The notes: generated from the sequence alone by a model not told the origin. A stretch of 64,000 bases of DNA from Jidongwangia harbinensis (GCF_020216025.1 NZ_JAIWNC010000033.1:1-64000), one strand, 5' to 3'; shown: positions 35,793-45,317, numbered from the stretch's first letter. Numbers and translations: made by a program.

Positions 35793-36205
35793 CGGCCGGC
35801 CCGTTCGATGCCGAGGAACTCACGCACGCTGGTGGCCATCCGCGGCTCGGGGGGCAGGAACGTCTCCGCGCCGGCCGTGCCGCGCACGAGTGCCTGAGCG
35901 TCCATGCCGTCCGGGAGCATGGGGGCCAGCAGCTCGGCGGCCCGCTGCAGGGCCGACTCCTTGGCCTCCGCGTAGGTTTGCAGAATGAGGGCGGTCAGCT
36001 CCGTCGGGGTGAGCCGCTTGTAGGCGCCGGTCGGGAACGTGACGTCGGTGAGGACGCCGCTCTGCCCGACCGTCACGGTGACCTCGCGCCGCGGTGACGT
36101 GGCGGAGACCGAGATGTCCCGCATCTTCTGCTGCATCTCGGTCAGGCTGGAGCGCTGCCGCCCGTACTCCTGGAACAGGTGCTCGATGCGCTCGTTGAAG
36201 TCCAT
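35789..36205 (-). CDS. YbaB/EbfC-like protein, first gene of the leftward T7SS operon
   Basis: 138 residues. YbaB/EbfC proteins are small dimeric nucleoid-associated proteins; paralogues accompany actinobacterial ESX loci. The helical N-terminus (R-I-E-H-L-F-Q-E-Y-G) and the strand pair S-P-R-R-E-V-T-V-T-V-G-Q-S-G-V-L-T-D-V-T-F match the family core. ATG 36205 has AGGAG 8 bases upstream. The stop overlaps the next start (ATGA). It heads the operon that ends with the giant gene and faces the WXG100 operon. A shorter relative is at 54,147. Confidence 0.75.
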   Translation of the reverse strand: MDFNERIEHLFQEYGRQRSSLTEMQQKMRDISVSATSPRREVTVTVGQSGVLTDVTFPTGAYKRLTPTELTALILQTYAEAKESALQRAAELLAPMLPDGMDAQALVRGTAGAETFLPPEPRMATSVREFLGIERAGR

Positions 36206-36497
36206 CCGCCGTTCTCCTTCCGTCCGGGGCCGATCCCAGTACTAGGGCCGCCCGATCGCGGCGACAAAGGGATCGGCCGCCGGATAGCACGAAACTCGAC
36301 GGTTTCTTCCCGCCTGTCCGCCGCCGCGCGGGGTCGTCGCGTCGAAGGAGGCAAATCCGCTAAAGGTTCGGGACGTTGGGGCCGCACCACCTTGCTTCGT
36401 CGGGTCGCCATCAGCCAACACTTCTGTCTGCGAACGCCGGGCCCGTTTTTCCATGACCCGCGTCGCCCCGGACGAGCACGACGAAAGGAGTGTCGCT
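36206..36497. promoter_or_regulatory. Divergent promoter region of the two T7SS operons
   Basis: 292 bases between the leftward YbaB-like start and the rightward WXG100 start. It must contain promoters for both units. The GGAAGGAGAAC ribosome site of the left gene and the AAAGGAG site of the right gene lie at its edges. No clear operator palindrome was recognised by eye. It is the natural target for the two flanking LuxR-type proteins. Confidence 0.6.
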
Positions 36498-36818
36498 GTG
36501 ACCATGCCAGTGGTGCAGACCACCGAAGTGGGCATGCAGGCGGCTGCCCAGGAATTCTCCGGCCGAGCCACGGAGTTCACCGGCCACCTGCAGAGCGTCA
36601 ACCAGCAGATGGCGATGCTGCAGGCCACCTGGAATGGTGACGCGGCCAGGGGCTTCAACACGGCGATGGACAGCTGGGAGAACTCGTTCCAGAAGGTCAT
36701 CAACGAGCTCATCCACATGATGGACGTGATGGGCGTGACCACGAAGGGCTACGCCGAGGCGGAGAACACCGCGGCCTCGGCGGCTCAGTCCTTCGCCTCC
36801 GCGCTGCCGGGCATCTGA
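36498..36818 (+). CDS. WXG100 (Esx-type) protein A
   Basis: 106 residues, secreted substrate/partner of the T7SS. It shows the helix-turn-helix pattern with W-N-G in A-T-W-N-G-D-A-A-R-G-F at mid-protein and an alpha-helical C-terminus (A-E-A-E-N-T-A-A-S-A-A). GTG 36498 is chosen because AAAGGAG lies 7 bases upstream; ATG 36504 is an alternative. It is the first gene of the rightward operon and pairs with the WXG100 gene 45 bases downstream, like EsxA/EsxB pairs. Confidence 0.9.
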   Translation: MTMPVVQTTEVGMQAAAQEFSGRATEFTGHLQSVNQQMAMLQATWNGDAARGFNTAMDSWENSFQKVINELIHMMDVMGVTTKGYAEAENTAASAAQSFASALPGI

Positions 36819-36863
36819 CGCCTCCCTCCGGTGCCCGCAATCCCGCATAGAAAGGAAGTGACG

Positions 36864-37166
36864 GTGTCGAACTACCGCTTCGACTTCAGCCAGGCCGACT
36901 CCACCCTGTACGACATGAACCAGATCAACACCCGCATCAAGACCGCCCTGTCCGACATGGAGCAGAGCGTCGAGCGGTCGCTGCAGGATTGGACCGGTGA
37001 CGCGCAGACCCAGTACTACGCGTCGAAGCAGGCCTGGAACCAGGCCGCCAACGAGATGTCCGTCTACCTCGAGCAGGCCCGGTCGACGCTGCTCAACATC
37101 TCGGACAACTACGGCACCACCGAGCAGCGGCACGCGGCGATCTGGAACGGCGTCCGCGGCGCCTGA
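36864..37166 (+). CDS. WXG100 (Esx-type) protein B
   Basis: 100 residues. W-T-G lies in D-W-T-G-D-A-Q-T-Q-Y, between two helices. The C-terminus has helix E-M-S-V-Y-L-E-Q-A-R, consistent with a YxxxD/E-type T7SS export signal (Y-L-E). GTG 36864 is used, with AAAGGAAG ending 5 bases upstream; GTG 36858 is possible. It probably forms the heterodimer with the preceding WXG100 protein. Confidence 0.9.
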   Translation: MSNYRFDFSQADSTLYDMNQINTRIKTALSDMEQSVERSLQDWTGDAQTQYYASKQAWNQAANEMSVYLEQARSTLLNISDNYGTTEQRHAAIWNGVRGA

Positions 37167-37293
37167 TGCCGCACGGCCGGCTCCGTGTCCGATCGGCGCG
37201 GCTGCCGGTAGTCCCGCCGGCCCGGAGTCATGACCCGGGCCGTCGGCGTCTGTCCCCGCAAAATCGGTTTGCTCAGAAGAAGGTACGAAGCCC

Positions 37294-38127
37294 GTGGACG
37301 TGAACACCCCCTCCTTCGACGGTGCTGTGGCGGCCGGCGTATTCAAGACGTACGACTCCGAGCACCACAAGCCGGACGGCTGGACCGAGAATGCCGTCGG
37401 GCGGATCCGTGATGAGATTCATGACAATGCCAGGGACCATCCGAAGAACATCGATTTTCTCGACGAGAGCAACTACTCCAAGGAGGAACTCGACGCGTAC
37501 GACTGGTACCAAGACCATGTGCTCGACATCAACAACTGGACGAAGATCGCGACCGAGTTCAACAAGAAGTCGGGGAGCAAGGACGCCGTCCAGTACGAGC
37601 ACGCGCCGGCCGAGGGAAAGAATTACGGTCTCAAGGACGACGACGGATTCCGCCCGCCCGTGGTGCACGAGTGGAGTGATTCCGTCGACAAGGGCAAAGG
37701 CGTGGCGGTCAACACGCAGGCATTGCGGCATTTCGCCAAGCAGCTCGAGGCGATCGAGCCGGACGGCACCGGGGGAGTGGCCTGGCAGGCCTGGGACAAG
37801 CTGAACAAGGTCTCGATCAAGCCCGGCGGCTTCGCCAAGGCCGAGGTGCTGCGCCAGAAGATTAACGGGGCCGGCGGCGACGACGACGGCCTGCGCGGCG
37901 GCACCATGGACACCCTCATGACGGTGCACCAGGCGATCTACAACCTCCGGAAGAGCCTGATCAAGCTCGCCGACGAGTACGACAGCGCCGAAGAACTCAA
38001 CAAGATGACCGGTGACCAGCTCACCGATGCCATGAAGAACGCATGGGCCCAGATCGAGAAGCTCAAGAATTCCGGCACCGACGAGGCGAGCCTGGATAAG
38101 GGCACGCCCGACTCGCTGTTTAAGTGA
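37294..38127 (+). CDS. Hypothetical T7SS-cluster protein
   Basis: 277 residues, highly charged and mostly helical (for example A-L-R-H-F-A-K-Q-L-E-A-I-E, Y-N-L-R-K-S-L-I-K-L-A-D-E-Y-D). It starts with GTG 37294 after AGAAGG. No signal peptide or membrane segment. The residues near 180-250 resemble a helical-hairpin ESX-associated domain, but no family is recognised. Position between the WXG100 pair and the PPE-like gene suggests a substrate or chaperone role. Confidence 0.65.
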   Translation: MDVNTPSFDGAVAAGVFKTYDSEHHKPDGWTENAVGRIRDEIHDNARDHPKNIDFLDESNYSKEELDAYDWYQDHVLDINNWTKIATEFNKKSGSKDAVQYEHAPAEGKNYGLKDDDGFRPPVVHEWSDSVDKGKGVAVNTQALRHFAKQLEAIEPDGTGGVAWQAWDKLNKVSIKPGGFAKAEVLRQKINGAGGDDDGLRGGTMDTLMTVHQAIYNLRKSLIKLADEYDSAEELNKMTGDQLTDAMKNAWAQIEKLKNSGTDEASLDKGTPDSLFK

Positions 38128-38162
38128 CGCGCCGCGCAGCCGTCCGTTTTTGCTGGTCCTAG

Positions 38163-40979
38163 GTGGAGGATGCGGTCCCGGTCATGGCCGAGAAGGACAA
38201 GGACGACGACAACTGGAACAGGGATGTCGACAAGGCGGCCACGTTCATGCAGGCGAAGATCGACACCTCCGACCTCGAGGACTACAAGAAGTGGGTGCAC
38301 GAGGAGCCGCCGGGCTGGCGAAAGCTCAAGGCGGCGGTCACCGGCGGCGCGGCGCTCGGCAATGACGACGCCGTGGAACTCGCCGGGACGCTGGTCGACC
38401 CGCAGTCGCTCGCGGACGCGTCCGGCGCCTTCAACCAGGCGTACGAGACTCTCAGCTGGCTGGAAACCGTGATCCGGGACCACTCGAACGCCCTCGCCGG
38501 CGAAGGCAAGGCGTGGCAGGGAAAGGCGGCCGACGCGTTCCTCGCCAAGATGGAGTACTTCGCCGATTTCCTCGGGGCGCAGGCTGAGCACATTGCCGGC
38601 GCCGACGGCATGAACGGCACCCAGTCGGTGCCGAACCAGTTGTGGAACAACGCCCGCTACCTGGCGTGGGCGCAGCACGCGATCAACTTGCTGGACGTGC
38701 AGTGGGCGACCATCGCGAGGAACGACGTCCCGCCCGCGCCCGTCACCCCGAACGGCGTCGCGATCAGCAAGTCGCGGTTCGCCAAGCCCATGACCGAGCA
38801 GATGGCGCAGGTCGTCGACACGCTCGCGACGCAGTACGAGATCACGTACAGCGCCGTGACACCGCCGACCGGCACCGGGGAACCGCCGATCACGCAGCCC
38901 TCGATGCCGACCGTGACGCTGCCCAAGCAGCCCACGATCACGCCGCCGAACCTGGGCAAGATCAACGTGCCGACCCCACCGCCGCTCGACCTGAAGAACC
39001 CGCCGGGCCTGCCGAACCCGCCGGGCGGTGGTCCCGAGGTGAAACCGCCGTCCGTGGATGGTCCGCCCAATCTGTCGACGTTGAACGGGCCACAGGATGT
39101 GAAGCCGCCGTCCGTGGATGGTCCGCCCGACCTGTCGACGTTGAACGGGCCGCAGGATGTGAAGCCGCCGTCCATGGATGGTCCGCCCGACTTGTCGGCG
39201 CTCAACGATCCGCCGAATGTGACCGCACCGACCATCGAGGGGCCGCCGGACCTGGCCCCGGTGAACGGCGGACCGGACGGCATCAACGGCGGTGGGCCGC
39301 AGGCGGGCGGCGGGAGCTTCGTGCCGCCCGTCGTACCGCCCGCCCCGGGCAGCTTGGGCGCCGGCGACACCAACCGGGACAGGCCCGGTTCCAGGCTGGG
39401 CGACGTTCCAGAGGCGCCGAAGCTGGGCAGCGGCGGAGCCGGTGACATCGACCCGCCGACCGTCCCGCGCGCGCCGGAGCTGGTCAGTAGGGGAGCCGGC
39501 GACATCGCCCCGCCGACCATTCCGCACGCGCCCGGCGCTTCGAGCCCGTTCGGCAACGGCGTCAATCCTCCGGGTGCGGGCGGCGGTATGCCCATGATGC
39601 CCGGCGGCAGTGGGGGAGGAGGCGGCCTCGGCGGCGGCAACCCCGCCATCCCGGAACGGCCGGACGCCTCGGGGCTGCTCGGCGGTGACCAGAGCGACTG
39701 GAAGCCGTCGTCCGGAACGGTCCTGACCCCCGACGCGCCGGGTGGTGCGGTGCCGGGTGGGGCTGGGCTGGGTGGTGGTGTTCCGGGTATGCCGGGTGGT
39801 GTGCCGCCGCAGGGTGGTGGTGGTGCCGGTATTCCTGAGCGTCCGGATGCGGCTGGGTTGGTCGGTGGTGAACCGACTGATTGGGAGCCGGGTGTCGGTC
39901 GGGTGGATGTGCCGGATGCGCCGGGTGGTGCGGTGCCGGGTGGGGCTGGGCTGGGTGGTGGTGTTCCGGGTAAGCCGGGTGGTGTGCCGCCGCAGGGTGG
40001 TGGTGCTGGTGGTGCCGGTATTCCTGAGCGTCCGGATGCGGCTGGGTTGGTCGGTGGTGAGCCGACTGATTGGGAGCCGGGTGTCGGTCGGGTGGATGTG
40101 CCGGATGCGCCGGGTGGTGCGGTGCCGGGTGGCGCCGGTCTCGGCGGCGGTGTTCCGGGCATGCCTGGTGGCTTTCCGCCGGGTGGCGGCGGTGCCGGTG
40201 CGGGTATTCCGGAACGTCCGGACGCCGCTGGGCTCGTCGCCGGAGACCCGACGAACTGGAAGCCGGATGCCGGGGCCGTGGATGTGCCCGATGCGCCCGC
40301 CGGTGTCGCGCCCGGCGGCCTCGGGCTGCCCGGCGGAAACCCGGAATCGGTGGACGCCCCGGCGGTCCCGGATGTCTCCGTTCCGGCGGAGACGCCCGCT
40401 CTTGAGAGGACACCGGAGCGGGCGCCCGGCGGCGTACCGATGATGCCCGGTCCGCCCGGCCCTGGCGGCGGGTCGAGTGACAAGGAAGCGGAGCGACCGG
40501 ATTCCTCCGCGCTGGTCGACGGGGATCCGCAGGACTGGCTGGGGGATGACGCCGGCGGCGAACCGGGCGCACCCACCGGAGCGGCGCCCGGCGGTGCCGG
40601 CATCGTGGATGCGCAGCCACCGGTGGACCCGCCGCCGCCGGTGGACCCGGCGCTGGGCTGGCATCAGGGCGTCTCGGTGCCCGGCATCGGCGACACCGAA
40701 CCGGTCGTGGTGATGCCCGGCTTCCCGGGTGCGTCCGAGCCGCCGGAGCGCGAGAAGGCGGAACGTCCCGAGGCCGCAGAGCTGCTCGTCGAGGAGAGCC
40801 GGACGTGGGCCGGCCCCGACGAGGCCGAGGACGAGGCCGGGCCGCAGACGGACGACCACGTACCGGTGCTGCAGGCCGACGACGGTAGCGGTGACCGGGC
40901 CGCGTGGGACGACACCGGGCAGTCCTGGTGGTTGCACGGCGACGCTGACGAACGTGAGGAGAAGCTGACCGATGCCTGA
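38163..40979 (+). CDS. PPE/WXG-like protein with long Pro/Gly-rich repeats
   Basis: 938 residues. The N-terminal ~220 residues are helical with A-W-Q-G-K-A-A-D-A-F (W-x-G turn), as in WXG/PPE-type ESX substrates. From ~245 the protein is low-complexity: three 20-residue repeats (K-P-P-S-V-D-G-P-P-D-L-S-T-L-N-G), then Pro/Gly repeats with P-E-R-P-D-A-A-G-L-V-G-G-E-P-T-D-W (about 61-63 residues each). The last ~130 residues are acidic. GTG 38163 or ATG 38184; the only Shine-Dalgarno-like GGAGG fits the latter poorly. The stop overlaps the next start by 8 bases. A surface-exposed or envelope-spanning role is plausible. Confidence 0.75.
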   Translation: MEDAVPVMAEKDKDDDNWNRDVDKAATFMQAKIDTSDLEDYKKWVHEEPPGWRKLKAAVTGGAALGNDDAVELAGTLVDPQSLADASGAFNQAYETLSWLETVIRDHSNALAGEGKAWQGKAADAFLAKMEYFADFLGAQAEHIAGADGMNGTQSVPNQLWNNARYLAWAQHAINLLDVQWATIARNDVPPAPVTPNGVAISKSRFAKPMTEQMAQVVDTLATQYEITYSAVTPPTGTGEPPITQPSMPTVTLPKQPTITPPNLGKINVPTPPPLDLKNPPGLPNPPGGGPEVKPPSVDGPPNLSTLNGPQDVKPPSVDGPPDLSTLNGPQDVKPPSMDGPPDLSALNDPPNVTAPTIEGPPDLAPVNGGPDGINGGGPQAGGGSFVPPVVPPAPGSLGAGDTNRDRPGSRLGDVPEAPKLGSGGAGDIDPPTVPRAPELVSRGAGDIAPPTIPHAPGASSPFGNGVNPPGAGGGMPMMPGGSGGGGGLGGGNPAIPERPDASGLLGGDQSDWKPSSGTVLTPDAPGGAVPGGAGLGGGVPGMPGGVPPQGGGGAGIPERPDAAGLVGGEPTDWEPGVGRVDVPDAPGGAVPGGAGLGGGVPGKPGGVPPQGGGAGGAGIPERPDAAGLVGGEPTDWEPGVGRVDVPDAPGGAVPGGAGLGGGVPGMPGGFPPGGGGAGAGIPERPDAAGLVAGDPTNWKPDAGAVDVPDAPAGVAPGGLGLPGGNPESVDAPAVPDVSVPAETPALERTPERAPGGVPMMPGPPGPGGGSSDKEAERPDSSALVDGDPQDWLGDDAGGEPGAPTGAAPGGAGIVDAQPPVDPPPPVDPALGWHQGVSVPGIGDTEPVVVMPGFPGASEPPEREKAERPEAAELLVEESRTWAGPDEAEDEAGPQTDDHVPVLQADDGSGDRAAWDDTGQSWWLHGDADEREEKLTDA
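39040..39219 (+). repeat. Three 60-bp tandem repeats
   Basis: Three adjacent 60-bp units coding for K-P-P-S-V-D-G-P-P-D-L-S-T-L-N-G-P-Q-D-V variants within the PPE-like gene. The first two are nearly identical, the third diverges. Confidence 0.8.
39732..40300 (+). repeat. 183-189-bp tandem repeats
   Basis: Units start at about 39732, 39915, 40104 and 40290 (spacings 183, 189 and 186 bp), each starting near G-A-(C/T)-G-C-G-C-C. They encode D-A-P-G-G-A-V-P-G-G-A-G-L-G-G-G-V-P-G and P-E-R-P-D-A-A-G-L-V-G. The first two units share unusual GGT-rich codon use and near identity; the third shifts to GGC-rich codons part-way. Confidence 0.85.
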
Positions 40980-41346
40980 TGCGCAGGAGGCGCCGGGTCT
41001 GCCGTTGTGGCGGCGCAACCGGTCCGCGGCATCGGTGCCGGTGGAGGACGGCGGCCTGCCGTTGATGTGTGGCGGGCCGGACCTGACGACGGCCGAGACC
41101 CAGAGTTGGCTGGAGCAGGAGGAGAAGCGGCTCAAGCGGGAGAAGGAGGAGGCCGAGGCCCGGAAGCGGGAGGAGGCCGAGGCGCGTAAGGCGGCCCGGC
41201 ATTCGTCCGCCGCCGATTGCTGCGACGAGGAGGACGAGGACAAGGCGGCCGAGAAGTACCGCAATGATCGGTACGCGGTGAAGCTGCTTCGCCAGGACGA
41301 CTCCGCCTGGGGCGGCGGCGGCGCGGACACCGGGATGCTCGGATGA
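40972..41346 (+). CDS. Small charged coiled-coil protein of the T7SS operon
   Basis: 124 residues with a K/E-rich coiled coil in the middle (E-E-K-R-L-K-R-E-K-E-E-A-E-A-R-K) and a C-C-D-E-E-D-E-D segment. No signal peptide or membrane span. ATG 40972 overlaps the previous stop; its TGA overlaps the eccC start (ATGA at 41343-41346). Not recognised. Location directly before eccC suggests an assembly or adaptor role. Confidence 0.65.
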   Translation: MPDAQEAPGLPLWRRNRSAASVPVEDGGLPLMCGGPDLTTAETQSWLEQEEKRLKREKEEAEARKREEAEARKAARHSSAADCCDEEDEDKAAEKYRNDRYAVKLLRQDDSAWGGGGADTGMLG

Positions 41347-44300
41347 GTACGGTCACCGTCAAGCGCCCGCCGCGCGTCGCCGGCCCGGAGGTGCCCGAGG
41401 GTGAGGTCGAGCTGCAGGAGCCGCCGCTGATGGCGGAGGAGGCGCCGCTCGACTTCCGCTCCCTCGCCATGATCGTGCCGATGGGGCTCGGCATGGGCGC
41501 CATGATGGCGATGTTCGGCCTCTACAGCCGGGCTCCGATCATGTACGTGATGGGCGGCGCGATGGCCGTCGGCATGCTGATGATGGGCGTCGTGCAGATC
41601 GGCAAGGCCGCAGCCGACCGCAAGCGCAAGATGCGCGGCGAGCGCCGGGACTTCCTGCGGTACATCGCCCAGCTGCGCAAGCAGGCCCGATCCGCGGCGG
41701 ACCAGCAGCGCCAGTTCGTGCTCTGGAACAACCCGCAGCCGGACTGGCTGTGGTCGGTGGCGATGAGCAGCCGGCTGTGGGAGCGGCGGCCCAGCCACGA
41801 CGACTTCGGCCGGGTGCGGATCGGGCTGGGCCGGCAGAGCGCGATGCTGCGGTTCCTGCCGCCGCAGACCAAGCCCATCGAGGACCTCGAGCCGCTGGCC
41901 TCCATCGCGTTGCGGCGGTTCTCGGAGGCGTACCGGACGGTGTCCGGCATACCGATCTCGGTGGGGCTGCGCAGCTTCACCTCGATCGAGCTGGAGGGCG
42001 ACGCCGACGCGGCGGTGGACCTGGTCCGCGCCATGGTCGCCCAACTCGTGACGTTCCACGCGCCGGACGAGCTACGGGTCGCCGTGCTCGCCCCCGAGGT
42101 GCACCGCGGCAACTGGGACTGGATCAAGTGGCTGCCGCACAACGCCCACCCGACCGCGATCGACTCCGCCGGCCCCGTACGCCTGTTCGCCGGTACCCAT
42201 GACGAGCTGATGGACCTGCTCGGGCCGGAGGTCACCGACCGCGGCGACCACGACCGGGCGTCGCGGCCGTCGTCCACCGAGCCGTTCGTGGTGATCGTCG
42301 CCCACCTCGCCGACCTGCCGGACAGCTCCCGCCTGCTCGGCGCCGGGCTGCGCAACATCGTGCTGCTCGACCTCACCGGCGCGATGCCGGGCGGTCCGAA
42401 GGTGCTGCGGCTGACCGCCAAGGACGACGTGGTCGAGTTCCCGTCGGGGGAGACCGTCGGCAGCGCCGTCCGTGACGCCCTCGAGGCGGGACCGGCCGAG
42501 GCGCTGGCCCGGCTGATCGCACCGAAGCGCACCAGCGGCACGCTCGACGTGGCGGAGGAGCCGCTGGAGACCAGCTTCGACCTGACCACGCTGCTCGGGA
42601 TCCGTGACGCCAACACGTTCGACGTCCAGCAGTTGTGGCGGTCCCGGGTGCCGCAGCGCAACCGGCTGCAGGTGCCGATCGGTGTGACCGAGGACGGCGA
42701 GGTCATCGAACTCGACCTGAAGGAGTCCGCGCAGGGCGGCATGGGACCGCACGGTCTGCTCATCGGCGCGACCGGCTCCGGCAAGAGCGAGCTGCTGCGC
42801 ACCCTGGTGTGCGCGCTCGCCGCCACCCATAGCTCCGAGATCCTCAACCTGGTCCTGGTCGACTTCAAGGGCGGCGCGACCTTCATCGGCATGGAGAAGT
42901 TGCCGCACACCTCGGCGGTCATCACGAACCTCGCCGACGAGCTGCCGCTGGTTGACCGCATGCAGGACGCGCTCAACGGCGAGATGACCCGGCGCCAGGA
43001 GATGCTGCGGGCCAGCGGGTACGCCTCGCTGTTCGACTACGAGAAGGCGCGGGCGGCCGGCGCACAGCTGGTGCCGTTCCCGGTGCTGCTCATCATCGTC
43101 GACGAGTTCAGCGAGCTGCTGTCCAGCAAGGGCGAGTTCATGGACCTGTTCGTCTCGATCGGCCGGCTGGGCCGCAGCCTCGGCGTGCACCTGCTGCTCG
43201 CCTCCCAGCGCCTGGACGAGGGGCGGATCAACCGGGTCGAGGGACACCTGTCGTACCGGCTGGCGCTGCGGACATTCTCCTCGATGGAGTCTCGCGCGGT
43301 CATCGGCGTGGGGAAGGCGTACGAGCTGCCGCCCGAGCCCGGCAACGGCTACCTGAAGGTGGACACCACCAACCTCGTGCGGTTCAAGTCGGCGTACGTG
43401 TCCGGCCCGTACACCGGCAAGGGCCTGGTCGGCGGGGTCGAGCACGAGGAAGACGCGGCCGTTGCCGAGGTCGTACCGTTCACCACCCGGCAGGTCGCCG
43501 TCCGGCACGACCCCGGGCGGGTCCGCCCGGCGGAGGCGCCGGAGCCGGAGGCCGAGCCCGGTCCCGAGGCCGCGTCCGGCCCCAGCCTCGTCGAGGTGCT
43601 GCTCGACCGGCTGGCGGGGTCCGGACCGCCGGCCCGGCAGGTGTGGCTGCCGCCGCTGTCCGCGGCGCCCAGCCTCGACTCCCTGCTGCCCAGCGTCGTC
43701 CCCGACCCGGTACGCGGCATGACCGTCGCCGATCCCGCGTCGCAGGACCGGCTGCGGGTCCCGGTCGGCATCGTCGACCGGCCGCAGGAGCAGTTGCGGG
43801 AACTGCTGACCGTGGACCTGGGCGGCGCCAACGGCCACGTAGGCATCGCCGGCGCCCCGCAGAGCGGCAAGTCGACCCTGCTGCGCAGCCTGGTGTTAGC
43901 GCTCGCGCTGACCAACACGCCGCGGGAGGTGCAGTTCTACGGCCTCGACTTCGGCGGCGGTGGCTTGGCGTCGATCGCCGGCCTGCCGCACGTCGGCTCG
44001 ATCGCAACCCGCATGGAACGCGACCGCGTCGTGCGGACCATCGAGGAGATCCGGCAGGTGATGGAGCGCCGCGAGGCCGAGTTCGCCCAGCGCGGGCTCG
44101 ACTCCATGGCCACGTACCTGGCGGCCCGGGCCCGCGGCGATATCGATGACCGATACGGCCACGTGTTCCTCATCGTGGACGGCTGGTACACGATGAAGCA
44201 GGATTTCGTGGACCTCGACGTGAAGTTCCAGGAGATCGCCTCGCGCGGCCTTTCGTTCGGCGTGCACGTCGTGGTCACCGCCACCCGCTGGTCGGAGATG

Positions 44301-45317
44301 CGGACGTGGCTGCGCGACCTCATGGGCACCAAGCTGGAGCTGCGGCTCGGCGACGCGATGGAGTCCGACGTCGGCTCGCGCAAGGCCGCGACCGTACCCA
44401 ACCAGGCGGGCCGCGGGCTCACCAGCGACGGCCTGCACTTCCTCGGCGCGCTGCCGCGTACCGACGGCAGGGCGGAGACCGGCGACCTCGCCGAGGCCAC
44501 CAAGTCGGTGGTCGAGGAGATCGGCACATTCTGGACCGGCGCGCCGGCGCCGGCCGTGCGGATGCTGCCAACCCGCCTCGTCGTCGAACAGCTCCCCGAC
44601 CCGGAGCGCGAGTTCAAGGTGTGCATCGGGCAGGACGAGCAGCGGCTCGCCCCGGTCTGGCACGACTTCATGGCCACGCCGCACATGCTGGTCTTCGGCG
44701 ACAGTGAGACCGGCAAGACGAACATGCTGCGGCTGGTGCTGCGCGCCATCCAGCACCACTACACACCGGAGCAGGCGAAGGTCGTGCTCGGTGACTCGCG
44801 GCGCGACCTGGACACCGCGATCCCGGCGGCGTTCCAGGTGGGGTCCGGCATCACCGGTGACAAGCTGTTCGAACTCGCCGGCCAGGCGTCCGTCTCGATG
44901 AACCGGCGGATACCGGGGCCGGAGATCTCCTCCGAGCGGATGCGCCGCCGGGACTGGTGGGAAGGGCCCGAGCTGTTCGTGGTCGTCGACGACTACGACC
45001 TGATGACCAAGGGCATCGGCCCCGGTTCCACCCTGGAGCCGCTGCTGCCGTTGCTGGCTCAGGGCGTCTACATCGGACTACACGTGGTGGTCGCGCGCAG
45101 CACGTCCGGCGCGATGCGCGCCATGATGGACCCGGTCGTGCGCCGGATGTGGGAACTCGGCACCCCGGCGACCCTTTTCTCGTACCCGAAGGAAGAGGGC
45201 AAGTTCCTCGGCGAGGCGGCCCCGCGCCGGCTCCCGGCGGGACGGGCCCAGCTCGTCACACGGCGCGGCGTGAAGCTGATGCAGACGGGTTACGTCAGCG
45301 AAAGGGGCCGCGGGTGA
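41343..45317 (+). CDS. EccC, type VII secretion FtsK/SpoIIIE ATPase
   Basis: 1,324 residues, the motor and substrate receptor of the ESX membrane complex. Near the N-terminus are two close membrane segments (about 40-90: M-I-V-P-M-G-L-G-M-G-A-M-M-A-M-F, then Y-V-M-G-G-A-M-A-V-G-M-L-M-M-G-V-V). Three ATPase domains follow with Walker A at 475 (G-A-T-G-S-G-K-S), 837 (G-A-P-Q-S-G-K-S) and 1119 (G-D-S-E-T-G-K-T). Walker B in domain 1 is L-L-I-I-V-D-E-F; domain 2 reads I-V-D-G-W-Y, domain 3 V-V-V-D-D-Y-D. All three domains lie in a single chain (no EccCa/EccCb split). The start overlaps the previous gene and the stop overlaps eccD. Confidence 0.95.
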   Translation: MSTVTVKRPPRVAGPEVPEGEVELQEPPLMAEEAPLDFRSLAMIVPMGLGMGAMMAMFGLYSRAPIMYVMGGAMAVGMLMMGVVQIGKAAADRKRKMRGERRDFLRYIAQLRKQARSAADQQRQFVLWNNPQPDWLWSVAMSSRLWERRPSHDDFGRVRIGLGRQSAMLRFLPPQTKPIEDLEPLASIALRRFSEAYRTVSGIPISVGLRSFTSIELEGDADAAVDLVRAMVAQLVTFHAPDELRVAVLAPEVHRGNWDWIKWLPHNAHPTAIDSAGPVRLFAGTHDELMDLLGPEVTDRGDHDRASRPSSTEPFVVIVAHLADLPDSSRLLGAGLRNIVLLDLTGAMPGGPKVLRLTAKDDVVEFPSGETVGSAVRDALEAGPAEALARLIAPKRTSGTLDVAEEPLETSFDLTTLLGIRDANTFDVQQLWRSRVPQRNRLQVPIGVTEDGEVIELDLKESAQGGMGPHGLLIGATGSGKSELLRTLVCALAATHSSEILNLVLVDFKGGATFIGMEKLPHTSAVITNLADELPLVDRMQDALNGEMTRRQEMLRASGYASLFDYEKARAAGAQLVPFPVLLIIVDEFSELLSSKGEFMDLFVSIGRLGRSLGVHLLLASQRLDEGRINRVEGHLSYRLALRTFSSMESRAVIGVGKAYELPPEPGNGYLKVDTTNLVRFKSAYVSGPYTGKGLVGGVEHEEDAAVAEVVPFTTRQVAVRHDPGRVRPAEAPEPEAEPGPEAASGPSLVEVLLDRLAGSGPPARQVWLPPLSAAPSLDSLLPSVVPDPVRGMTVADPASQDRLRVPVGIVDRPQEQLRELLTVDLGGANGHVGIAGAPQSGKSTLLRSLVLALALTNTPREVQFYGLDFGGGGLASIAGLPHVGSIATRMERDRVVRTIEEIRQVMERREAEFAQRGLDSMATYLAARARGDIDDRYGHVFLIVDGWYTMKQDFVDLDVKFQEIASRGLSFGVHVVVTATRWSEMRTWLRDLMGTKLELRLGDAMESDVGSRKAATVPNQAGRGLTSDGLHFLGALPRTDGRAETGDLAEATKSVVEEIGTFWTGAPAPAVRMLPTRLVVEQLPDPEREFKVCIGQDEQRLAPVWHDFMATPHMLVFGDSETGKTNMLRLVLRAIQHHYTPEQAKVVLGDSRRDLDTAIPAAFQVGSGITGDKLFELAGQASVSMNRRIPGPEISSERMRRRDWWEGPELFVVVDDYDLMTKGIGPGSTLEPLLPLLAQGVYIGLHVVVARSTSGAMRAMMDPVVRRMWELGTPATLFSYPKEEGKFLGEAAPRRLPAGRAQLVTRRGVKLMQTGYVSERGRG

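Noticed and set aside
37938..42059. 1,373-codon open frame on the minus strand
   Set aside because: It is antisense to the PPE-like gene and eccC, has Arg/His/Asp-rich low-complexity translation, and no known domain. GC-rich shadow frame.
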